Source: JAZLIT01 sp045617525
Lineage (GTDB): Bacteria > Bacillota > Bacilli > Bacillales_A > Planococcaceae
Assembly (NCBI GenBank): GCA_045617525.1
Contig: JAZLIT010000098.1
Coordinates: 1-12,278 of the forward strand
Length of the DNA: 12,278 bases
Reading direction: 5' to 3'
Positions within the stretch are counted from its first letter, which is position 1; every line of letters starts with the position of its first letter. A model generated the notes under the pieces. The model was given only the letters and a program-made list of their open reading frames with translations. It did no database searches and was not told the origin of the DNA. Shown piece after piece: positions 1 to 6,624 of the stretch. The translations under genes and the position numbers were made by a program.

Positions 1-2
1 TG

Positions 3-59
3 AGATTTAGTAGAGATGGGAATCTTGGAGATAATTTGAAATATGGATTTGGAGGATAA
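3..59 (+). CDS. Possible 3' end of an upstream gene (partial)
   Basis: The frame starting at base 3 is open from the window edge for 18 codons and ends at a TAA (57-59), giving the tail RFSRDGNLGDNLKYGFGG. The other two forward frames are closed by stops here. The stop lies two bases before the ATG at 62, and the ribosome site of the next gene lies inside the last codons, the usual layout of co-transcribed genes. Eighteen codons are too few to name a family, and an open frame of this length can occur by chance. Confidence 0.35.
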   Translation, partial: RFSRDGNLGDNLKYGFGG

Positions 60-61
60 AA

Positions 62-717
62 ATGCGGTACTTTAAAGGCTACTGTTTATTTATAATTTTC
101 ACCTTGTTGTTAACAGGGTGCACAGGTGTAGAAAAAGAAAAATCTCCATCAAAAAATTACGATTGAGGATGAGTGAAAAAGAAAGATTGCTCATTAGTAA
201 AACTGGTGTGGAGCAAATTGAATTTTTCAAGCTGAATGGAACTTTGAGAGAAGATGATGATGATTTGCAATTTTCAGTTGAAGTGTTTGAAGAGGGAACT
301 TTTAAAGAGGAGTTACTAAAGACTAGGGGCGAAATCGAAACAAAATATAAAGACAGATTTATTTCTTTTGGAATAAGTGACGATAGAGACGAAGACCATT
401 CTTTAAAACTGATAAATGGTTTACCTTCAGGGCATGCTACAACGTTTTATTCAAATAACATGACCGCTTATACATTCGGTAAGCTAGTCGACGAAAAAGT
501 TACTTTAGAAAAAAATAAACCTACTTATTTAGCTGCGTGGCAAGGTACTAATAAAAACACCTTTCGTTCTGTTATAGGAGAAAATGGGGAACTACCCTCA
601 GGTATTGAAGAATATGAACTCGTATTTATATATAAAGTTTTATGGACCGAAAAAGTATCCAACCATTTAAGATTTTTCAATAACAAGTATACTTTCTTAA
701 AATTAGGAAGAGCATAA
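62..717 (+). pseudogene. Lipoprotein gene with signal peptide and body in different frames
   Basis: An ATG at 62, six bases after a GGAGG (51-55), starts a clear lipoprotein signal: basic N-terminus, hydrophobic core, and lipobox LLTGC with the lipid-bearing Cys at residue 20. This frame stops at TGA 164-166 after 34 codons. A second frame, open through the region and closed at 717, carries a 180-residue hydrophilic body (from about MSEKERLLISKTG at 169 to LKLGRA). Its own possible starts, GTG 118 and ATG 169, have no usable ribosome site, so it almost certainly belongs to the same protein. Moving from the first frame to the second needs a -1 shift or one extra base. The overlap contains an A6 tract (151-156) that, in frame, reads as the slippery heptamer A AAA AAT. 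I do not recognise the body's family; it is acidic, lacks Cys and looks like an extracellular domain. It may be a recent one-base mutation, a sequencing error, or reversible slippage. Confidence 0.7.
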
Positions 718-842
718 GAGAAAACTGATATTACATCCCTTTTAATTTAGATATTTTTGCTCACAGAACTAAAGGAGGTACAAATTTAAGATATTTGCAT
801 AAAATAGTACTATGTTTGCTTTTATAGATAGGAGGAAATACC

Positions 843-1850
843 ATGATGAAAACGTGGGTTTTTCGTCTTGTTATTGTAAGTCTTTTTGTGTTGACAGGTT
901 GTCAGGAAAAACCATCAAATTCAGCAGATTTAGACAATGAGTTTTCTGAAATCGAACAACCGTTAGAAGGGGTAATAAAAAATAATTCACCGGGTAGTGA
1001 AGATGAAAATGAACAAGTAGCACGTCCCATTGTTATAACGGTAACTGATCCACAAACATTTGAGGTAGTTACTACAATAACACCTCAAGAATTAGAGTAT
1101 GACACAAATTTTGAATTGTATAAAACAAAAATTAAAGAGCTAGCGAAAGAATTAGCAAGGGGAAAAGGTACATCTACGGGCTACGACCAAACAATGGTAC
1201 TGGATAAAATAGGGGACAATGGTCAGATTATTAAAGGGAACCCTGGTATGATTTTAAAAGAGAGTGAATTAGTTGATAAAATACTTGCTGCTTCAAAAAG
1301 TGGTGGGAACGTTGATTTGCCTTTATATTTGACGGAAAGTAATTATCATGTAGAGGATATTCCTTCTTTAAATGAGGTAACAGTAGCTTCTTTTACAACC
1401 TATTTTAACTCCGCTGAAACAGGTAGAAGCAAAAATATTGAGCTTTCAGCAAATGCATTAGATAACATATTGGTTGGTGATGGGGGATATTTCTCTTTCA
1501 ATACAATGGTTGGGGAACGAACAGTAAATAAGGGTTACCAACCTGCGATAGAAATTATAAATAAGGAACGCGTAATGGGTATTGGCGGTGGGATTTGTCA
1601 GACTTCTTCAACATTATTTAATGCAATTGATCAAATAGGGATCAAAATTACGGAAAGACACCATCATTCATTAGACGTAGGTTACGTACCAACTGGAAGA
1701 GATGCAACGGTTTCCTATGGTACTTTAGATTTCAAGTTTCAAAATAGTAGTGGGGTTCCTTTTTTAATTAGAACATTTTATAGTCACAATACGCTCACGA
1801 TAGAAATCCGGACCGCGGAGCAATATAGGGATATTTTGATAGATGTTTAG
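843..1850 (+). CDS. VanW-family lipoprotein
   Basis: This 335-residue protein starts at ATG 843, seven bases after GGAGG (831-835); the ATG at 846 is an equally acceptable start. Residues 1-20 form a lipoprotein signal with lipobox VLTGC (Cys20), followed by an acidic Ser/Asn-rich linker to about residue 60, so the protein should be tethered outside the membrane. Residues about 61-190 resemble the conserved region that precedes VanW in wall-associated Firmicute proteins. Residues about 198-325 are a VanW domain: NIELSANALDNI, the GGGICQTSSTLFNA stretch at 248-261, ERHHHS at 271-276 and GRDATVSYG at 285-293. VanW occurs as an accessory gene in some vancomycin-resistance clusters, but most members lie outside them and their biochemical role is unknown; a wall- or peptidoglycan-related role is inferred. 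A hairpin terminator follows. No promoter stands out in the 125 bases before it, so it may be read with the lipoprotein gene upstream. Confidence 0.9.
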   Translation: MMKTWVFRLVIVSLFVLTGCQEKPSNSADLDNEFSEIEQPLEGVIKNNSPGSEDENEQVARPIVITVTDPQTFEVVTTITPQELEYDTNFELYKTKIKELAKELARGKGTSTGYDQTMVLDKIGDNGQIIKGNPGMILKESELVDKILAASKSGGNVDLPLYLTESNYHVEDIPSLNEVTVASFTTYFNSAETGRSKNIELSANALDNILVGDGGYFSFNTMVGERTVNKGYQPAIEIINKERVMGIGGGICQTSSTLFNAIDQIGIKITERHHHSLDVGYVPTGRDATVSYGTLDFKFQNSSGVPFLIRTFYSHNTLTIEIRTAEQYRDILIDV

Positions 1851-1915
1851 TTGAATTGATAATCGAATCTTGGTTTCAACGATTCTTTGGAATTTAGCGG
1901 GTAGTAAATAAAGTA

Positions 1916-1955
1916 AAAAAGTTGATTTTCTAGCTAATTAGAAAATTGGCTTTTT
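1916..1955 (+). terminator. Rho-independent terminator after the VanW gene
   Basis: Arms 1916-1933 and 1938-1955 pair over about 18 bp, with three G-T wobbles next to the G1921-C1950 pair and a four-base loop (CTAA). The base of the stem is five A-T pairs, giving a U-run on the + transcript and also on the - transcript, so it may act in both directions. It lies 65 bases after the VanW stop. Confidence 0.75.
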
Positions 1956-2112
1956 AAATTGCGCATTATTGTGAAACTTTGAATTGATTCAATACATAAA
2001 AATTATCGCAGGGCAAACAGCTAGCCCCTTTGCTTTTACTGTGATCGTAACTAGATGCAAAACTATAATAAAATTCTTTTGCAATATACAAAAAAACAGA
2101 TGAAATCTAGAA
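1956..2112. other. Intergenic stretch with nested inverted repeat between two terminators
   Basis: No gene with a ribosome site is visible here. A nested inverted repeat is present: ATCGCAG (2005-2011) pairs with CTGTGAT (2039-2045), seven pairs with one wobble, enclosing GCAAA (2013-2017) and TTTGC (2029-2033). On the - strand a frame of 41 codons (2091 down to 1966) begins with a TTG lacking a ribosome site and contains KSKGASCLPCDN; its end faces the 1916-1955 hairpin. On the + strand a TATAAT (2064-2069) lies about 45 bases before the 2113-2144 terminator, but no good -35 accompanies it. This could be a small RNA, a decayed gene or neutral DNA. Confidence 0.3.
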
Positions 2113-2144
2113 CCTAACAACTAATAATGTTGTTAGGATTTTTT
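2113..2144 (+). terminator. Rho-independent terminator ahead of the protease promoter
   Basis: CCTAACAAC (2113-2121) and GTTGTTAGG (2129-2137) form a perfect 9-bp stem with a seven-base loop, followed by a T-run (2139-2144). It is oriented for + strand transcripts. No gene ends just before it, so it acts as backup for the VanW unit or ends a short unannotated RNA from 1956-2112. Confidence 0.8.
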
Positions 2145-2194
2145 ATGTGGTAGAAAATTATTAAACTTGAAATATAAAAAAATGTATCAAACAG

Positions 2195-2229
2195 TTCATA
2201 CCCCCTCTTCTCAAATCATATAATATAAT
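2195..2229 (+). promoter_or_regulatory. Probable promoter of the S8 protease gene
   Basis: Two overlapping perfect -10 boxes, TATAAT at 2219-2224 and 2224-2229, lie in AT-rich DNA. The best -35 match is TTCATA (2195-2200), 18 bases before the first -10, and it is weak. Transcription would start near 2231-2236, giving a leader of about 185-190 bases. A weak -35 with a consensus -10 suggests dependence on an activator, but no activator site was identified. Confidence 0.5.
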
Positions 2230-2257
2230 GTTTCTATTTTTTAAATCACATAGAAAC
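2230..2257 (+). promoter_or_regulatory. Stem-loop at the 5' end of the protease transcript
   Basis: GTTTCTAT (2230-2237) and ATAGAAAC (2250-2257) are a perfect 8-bp inverted repeat with a 12-base AT-rich loop, starting within a few bases of the predicted transcript start. It could be a 5' stabilising hairpin on the mRNA or a dimeric repressor site; the sequence alone does not decide. Further along, GATTCTC (2269-2275) and GAGAATC (2310-2316) can also pair, so the leader as a whole can fold. It matches no riboswitch class known to me. Confidence 0.45.
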
Positions 2258-2321
2258 AGAGACGAGAGATTCTCAGGGAAATGATAAGTTTCAATAGATT
2301 TAGAGAGAGGAGAATCGAAGT

Positions 2322-2393
2322 TTGTTATTACGGAATAAGTTTCTTGAGAGAATTGTAAGTGCTCGAACGATTTTTTTAAAGAATCAAAAATAG
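2322..2393 (+). CDS. Possible leader peptide of the protease gene (23 codons)
   Basis: A TTG at 2322, nine bases after the purine-rich AGAGAGGAG (2304-2312), opens a 23-codon frame ending at TAG 2391-2393, encoding a basic peptide that begins LLLRNKFLERIVS. It lies wholly in the protease mRNA leader and ends 27 bases before the protease start, a suitable place for translation-linked control. Against it: TTG start, short length and no known homologue, so chance is a serious alternative. Confidence 0.22.
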   Translation: MLLRNKFLERIVSARTIFLKNQK

Positions 2394-2420
2394 TTAGTCA
2401 TTGAAAAGGGGAAATGAGAT

Positions 2421-5400
2421 TTGAAAGGAAAATGGCTTAATAAGTATTTTACGGTATTTATAGCATTTTTATTGGTTTTATCGATGCTATCGCCACTAAG
2501 TGTATCGGCGAATGAGGAAACTGATTCATTTAAGCCATCTAACTTTGATGAAAGTACGATGTTGCTTAAGGCAGCGATTGCAGAACAGCTTAATGTACAG
2601 TCTAGCCCAGCTACACTGCACAAAGATTTGCAGGGGCTATCGGGTAGTGAAGATATTGGAGTTATTATCCATTTATCGGAGAAACCTGTTGCACTTGAAC
2701 AAGGAATAATGCAATTAAATGGACGATCATTTAATGGTAGTAATAAAGAAAAAACAAAGGCAAAAGTAAAATCACAACAGGTAGAAGTCATTCAAGATAT
2801 GCAAAGTGAAAATGTATCGTTCACACAAGGATATACATTTGATACTGTATTAAATGGTTTTGCTGCAAAAGTAAAAGCCAGTGATTTAGATAAATTAGTA
2901 GATATTAAGGGAATCACATTAATTGAGCCAGATGCACTTGTGTATGCTTCAGAAGAAGTAATGAGTTCAAATAATGCAGACCTTGACCAAATGGATACAG
3001 TTAGTCCATTTATGAGTACAAGTAATTCATTCTTAGGTATTGAAAAGCTTTGGAATGAAGGCATAGAGGGACAAGGTATTAAAGTAGCGGTACTAGATAC
3101 AGGGATTGATGCTGATCACCCGGAATTCGAGGGGGTTTATAAAGGCGGAAAAAACTTTATTCCTCATACGGGAACAGATTATGCGCGTGATCGTGCAGAT
3201 GATGATGCTTCGGAGACTTCTCCGTTAGATCGTCCTGAACATCGCGCTGAATTTAATGCAAATGGCAGCGCGTTTTACACATCTCATGGTACTCATGTTG
3301 CGGGAACAATTGCTGCAATTGGGGCAAATCAGTTTGGTATTAAAGGGATTGCGCCAAAAGTGGACTTATATATGTACCGAGTATTAGGTGCATATGGTAG
3401 TGGATCTACTTCTGGTATTATTAAAGCAATTGAGACAGCGGTTATTGAAGAAATGGATGTTATTAATCTTTCATTAGGAGGAGGTGCCAATTCTGAGACG
3501 GACGGGGCATCATTTGCTATTAATAATGCAATGATAGCTGGTACCATTTCTGTTAGTGCAACAGGTAACTCAGGTCCAAATCGCGGGACAATCGGCACAC
3601 CATCTACTTCACGTTTAGGGATTGCAGTAGGAAATACAACAAACCCTGAAACATTGCATAATGGTGAAGTAAATGTCACATTTGGAGATTTCGAATACTC
3701 TAAACAATTGGAGTTAATGGCAACAACATTTGGACAAGATGTTGCAACACAACTTAGCGGTGAGTACGAGCTAGTTGTTATTCCAGGTGTAGGAAATGTA
3801 TCTGATTTTACGGGAATCGATGTAGAAGGTAAAATCGTACTGATTGCTCGAGGATCAATTGCATTTGTTGATAAAATTGCTAACGCTAAAATGAATGGGG
3901 CTGTTGGAGCGATCATTCATAACTTTGCGGGGGGCACTAACGCACCGGATGTTTCGGGTACATTTTTAGGGGATTCCTTTGATTTTATTCCTACGTTTGA
4001 TATGTCCCAAACGGATGGAGATGCCATTCGAGCAGCATTATCAGGAGAGGAAGGAACGGTTACATTTAATCGTTTTGGCTCTGTAACAACTTTGGGTGAT
4101 GAAGTGAATTCTTCAAGCTCACGTGGTCCTACTACGCCAAACTATGATATTAAACCTGATGTTACAGCACCAGGTACGAATATTATGTCAACAGTTCCAA
4201 TGTACAAAGCAGATTTCCCAGATGTAGACTATAGTGCGGCTTACGACAGAAAAACAGGAACTTCAATGGCGACACCACATATTGCTGGAATCGCGGCACT
4301 TGTCAAACAAGCAAATCCAGATTGGAACGCATTTGACGTAAAAGTAGCCCTATCAAATACAGCACAAATTTTAGATACAACAAAATATGATGTATTCGCA
4401 CAAGGTGCTGGTCGTGTTGATGCGTATGCAGCTGCTCATCCAGGTGCCCTAGCGTATGCGATAGATGAAGCTGTATTAGATAGCAGTGGTTCTATTGTAG
4501 AAAACTTAAAAGGCACAGTTACTTTTGGGCCGCAATCATTAAAAGAAGGCAATATATCAATTACGAAAGAAATTTTAGTAAGAGATATAAAGGGGGTTGG
4601 CGGAAACTATAATGTCTCTGTCGATGTCACAAAAAGCTTTGCTGATGCTACTGTAACTGTAGATAAACCTTCATTTACGTTAGATGGTGAAGAAATATTA
4701 ACGGTAACATTAACAGCTTCCCAAAATACAGCTACAAAACTTGGCGATGAATTGCTAGGTTATATTCATATTACTGCTGTAGAAGAGGATTTAACTGAAG
4801 TAACATTATCTGTTGATCGAACAGAGTTAAATATGAAAACAGGCGATACAATCCAACTGAATGTATTAGAAACAACTACACCAATTCCAAGTCAGCATAC
4901 ACATATATCATTACCATTTGCAGCAGACTTTGGAGGAGTTGCTAAAACTGAAATTCGAGATATGGCAATTACGGAAACGGATCTATCATTTAATGGTGAT
5001 GGCGTGAAGGATGAGGCAGTATTATCTTTCACATTGACAGGAGATGTTACGACAAACTATATTGAACTTTGGGATATCATGGATCCTTCAGGAGGCACAT
5101 ATGGCGATGGCTATATCGGCTATTTACATGCGGGTACCTCGTTAGCAGCTGGATCATATACACTCCCTGTAAGAGGGACTTATCAGCCTTGGAGTGGTGG
5201 TGCTGCAAGAACTATTCCTGATGGACTGTACACAATTGACTTCACAGGAGCAAGTGCTTCTGGAACAATTGGGGACTATGCTGGACCAGTTGTAGTGAAA
5301 ACAACGAAACCTGCAATTTCAGGCTCTATTATAGACGGGATTGCGAATGGTCAAATAACGGATAAATATATAGACTATAATACTGAGCTAGAACTATATG

Positions 5401-6263
5401 GTCTAGACTATAATGTAAATAGCAAACTTGCTGCATCATATGTCGTTACGGAAAATGGCGAAGCAGCTCAACCAGTTGCATTTAACTTAAATCAAAATGG
5501 TTCATATTCATTTGATATTAGTACGTTGAATGAACAATCTCATAATGTTGTAACTGTATTCGTTCAAGATGCGGCAGGTAACAGTGCGCAACAAGTTATA
5601 TTTGAAAATGCGCCTGTAACAGAAGCACCAGAAACACCGGAAACACCAGAAACACCAGAAACACCAGAAACACCAGAAACACCAGAAACACCAGGTGAGT
5701 CGGATTTAACATCATTTATGGTATTAGCAGAATCATCGGAACAAAACCCAATCACACCACAAAACACTCAAGAAATCGAAACTATCTCATCTTCAACTAT
5801 TGAAATTGGATCACTTCCTAATTTAACACTTATCACACCAATTTATAATGAACAACCATATAGTGGCGGTGAATCTAGTTCGAATGTCGATGGTCCGGTA
5901 CGATATAATGTATATGAATCGCCAACAGTAGTAGACGTGACAAATAAAGCGACGTATACTGTTGAAAATGGAAATATTGTTTCAGTAACGAATGAAGGCT
6001 TAGTTACGGCCAAAGCTGCAGGTAATACAACAATTACTGTGAAATACCTTGGAAATGAAGTGAAGGTTAATGTCACAGTAGCAACACCAACGAAGCCAGG
6101 TAAACCAGAGAAACCAGGTAAACCAGAGAAACCAGGTAAACCAGAGAAACCAGGTAAACCAGATAAACCAGAGAAACCAGAGAAACCAGAGAAACCAGAG
6201 AAACCAGAAAAACCAGGTAAACCAGAAAAACCAGGTAAACCAGATAAACCAGGTAACAACTGA
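2421..6263 (+). CDS. Secreted subtilisin-family (S8) serine protease, Vpr-like, with long C-terminal extension
   Basis: This 1280-residue protein starts at TTG 2421, nine bases after AAGGGG (2406-2411); the nearby ATG at 2414 is out of frame. Residues 1-30 are a Sec signal peptide (likely cut after SVSA). Residues about 79-175 look like an inhibitor I9 propeptide. The S8 domain spans about 217-680 with the full triad: Asp226 (VAVLDTGID), His289 (SHGTHVAGT) and Ser615 (GTSMATPHIAG), plus oxyanion Asn383 (ATGNSGPN). A PA domain is inserted at about 449-540, as in Bacillus Vpr. A beta-rich region follows from about 674, then a seven-unit ETP linker (residues 1071-1091), an Ig-like (Big_2-type) segment near 1172-1222, and a Lys/Pro/Gly/Glu tail from 1226 to the end. 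Vpr is about 800 residues, so roughly 475 are extra. No LPXTG, SLH or transmembrane anchor follows. It should be an active exported protease matured by propeptide removal; the basic Pro-rich tail may hold it in the acidic cell wall (inference). Own promoter and terminator imply a single-gene unit. Confidence 0.93.
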   Translation: MKGKWLNKYFTVFIAFLLVLSMLSPLSVSANEETDSFKPSNFDESTMLLKAAIAEQLNVQSSPATLHKDLQGLSGSEDIGVIIHLSEKPVALEQGIMQLNGRSFNGSNKEKTKAKVKSQQVEVIQDMQSENVSFTQGYTFDTVLNGFAAKVKASDLDKLVDIKGITLIEPDALVYASEEVMSSNNADLDQMDTVSPFMSTSNSFLGIEKLWNEGIEGQGIKVAVLDTGIDADHPEFEGVYKGGKNFIPHTGTDYARDRADDDASETSPLDRPEHRAEFNANGSAFYTSHGTHVAGTIAAIGANQFGIKGIAPKVDLYMYRVLGAYGSGSTSGIIKAIETAVIEEMDVINLSLGGGANSETDGASFAINNAMIAGTISVSATGNSGPNRGTIGTPSTSRLGIAVGNTTNPETLHNGEVNVTFGDFEYSKQLELMATTFGQDVATQLSGEYELVVIPGVGNVSDFTGIDVEGKIVLIARGSIAFVDKIANAKMNGAVGAIIHNFAGGTNAPDVSGTFLGDSFDFIPTFDMSQTDGDAIRAALSGEEGTVTFNRFGSVTTLGDEVNSSSSRGPTTPNYDIKPDVTAPGTNIMSTVPMYKADFPDVDYSAAYDRKTGTSMATPHIAGIAALVKQANPDWNAFDVKVALSNTAQILDTTKYDVFAQGAGRVDAYAAAHPGALAYAIDEAVLDSSGSIVENLKGTVTFGPQSLKEGNISITKEILVRDIKGVGGNYNVSVDVTKSFADATVTVDKPSFTLDGEEILTVTLTASQNTATKLGDELLGYIHITAVEEDLTEVTLSVDRTELNMKTGDTIQLNVLETTTPIPSQHTHISLPFAADFGGVAKTEIRDMAITETDLSFNGDGVKDEAVLSFTLTGDVTTNYIELWDIMDPSGGTYGDGYIGYLHAGTSLAAGSYTLPVRGTYQPWSGGAARTIPDGLYTIDFTGASASGTIGDYAGPVVVKTTKPAISGSIIDGIANGQITDKYIDYNTELELYGLDYNVNSKLAASYVVTENGEAAQPVAFNLNQNGSYSFDISTLNEQSHNVVTVFVQDAAGNSAQQVIFENAPVTEAPETPETPETPETPETPETPETPGESDLTSFMVLAESSEQNPITPQNTQEIETISSSTIEIGSLPNLTLITPIYNEQPYSGGESSSNVDGPVRYNVYESPTVVDVTNKATYTVENGNIVSVTNEGLVTAKAAGNTTITVKYLGNEVKVNVTVATPTKPGKPEKPGKPEKPGKPEKPGKPDKPEKPEKPEKPEKPEKPGKPEKPGKPDKPGNN
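5631..5693 (+). repeat. Seven 9-bp units encoding Glu-Thr-Pro
   Basis: Seven tandem copies of GAAACACCA (the first with G at the last base) encode ETP repeats in the protease. They form an extended acidic linker between the beta-rich region and the C-terminal module. The copies are nearly identical at DNA level, which points to recent expansion by slippage and likely copy-number differences between strains. Confidence 0.9.
6096..6248 (+). repeat. Seventeen 9-bp units encoding Pro-(Gly/Glu/Asp)-Lys
   Basis: From CCA at 6096, 17 consecutive 9-bp units of the form CCA-GGT/GAG/GAA/GAT-AAA encode PGK, PEK or PDK, ending in PGNN and stop. The order is first alternating PGK/PEK, then PDK, five PEK, and PGK/PEK/PGK/PDK. 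Every unit has Lys in third place, so the tail is positively charged and cannot form helix. DNA-level identity and absence of spacers mark it as a coding microsatellite-like array, not a CRISPR. Confidence 0.92.
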
Positions 6264-6335
6264 AACCCATTGAAGGACTGAATGAATGATTTAAGCATTC
6301 AGAGGGGACGGATCGATTGAGAATCAATTGAAGAG

Positions 6336-6380
6336 CGCTACAAATCCTTTCGTATAAAGGAATTGTAGCGTTTTTTCTTT
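6336..6380 (+). terminator. Strong Rho-independent terminator of the protease gene
   Basis: CGCTACAA (6336-6343) pairs with TTGTAGCG (6363-6370); after an A-A mismatch, TCCTTT (6345-6350) pairs with AAAGGA (6356-6361), leaving a CGTAT loop. The stem is followed by TTTTTTCTTTT. A smaller hairpin, CTGAATG/CATTCAG (6278-6284 with 6296-6302), lies between the stop codon and this terminator. Confidence 0.92.
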
Positions 6381-6550
6381 TCGGGAATAGTGTCATGCAA
6401 TCACAACAGGGATTTTACCAACAAACGAAAGTAAGGTTAATCTAATTATCAATACATGTTTTGAATAGTGAAATACTTTTCCAAGGTTAAAGATCATTAT
6501 ATTTTCAAAGTAAAAGAGACTTTCAATCTATTAGAATCATTTCATAAAGC
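6381..6550. other. Intergenic, nothing recognised
   Basis: AT-rich spacer between the convergent protease and methyltransferase genes. I see no open frame with a ribosome site, no strong hairpin and no promoter-like pair on either strand. It is bounded on each side by a terminator. Confidence 0.6.
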
Positions 6551-6594
6551 AAATAGCCAACTATCCCCGGGTCACCCAGGATAGTTGGCTATTT
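6551..6594 (-). terminator. Long perfect hairpin between convergent genes, probable terminator
   Basis: A 16-bp perfect stem (arms 6551-6566 and 6579-6594) encloses a 12-base loop that itself contains GGGTCACCC. It lies 30 bases past the stop of the methyltransferase gene on the - strand. The outer AAA/TTT gives only a short U-tract in either direction, so it is a terminator of moderate quality, possibly bidirectional, or an mRNA 3'-end protector. Confidence 0.65.
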
Positions 6595-6624
6595 TCACAT
6601 AAACCCTATTTTATTACGTATGAT

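Noticed and set aside
2230..2420. Known riboswitch or T-box in the protease leader
   Set aside because: I looked for the T-box GGGTGG-type motif and for conserved cores of common classes and found none; the pairings seen are simple hairpins.
5631..6248. Tandem repeats as a possible CRISPR or regulatory array
   Set aside because: The units are 9 bp with no spacers, in frame, and encode regular ETP or PxK peptides inside a single gene.
5843..6396. Long antisense open frames over the protease 3' end giving collagen-like (GFSGLPGFSG) or LVYLVSLV repeats
   Set aside because: They are mirror images of the Lys/Pro repeat array read in other frames; no ribosome site or promoter, and repeat DNA without stops in one frame tends to stay open in the others.
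6395..6445. 16-codon frame from ATG 6395 after the protease terminator
   Set aside because: Very short, poor ribosome site and directly behind a strong terminator with no promoter.
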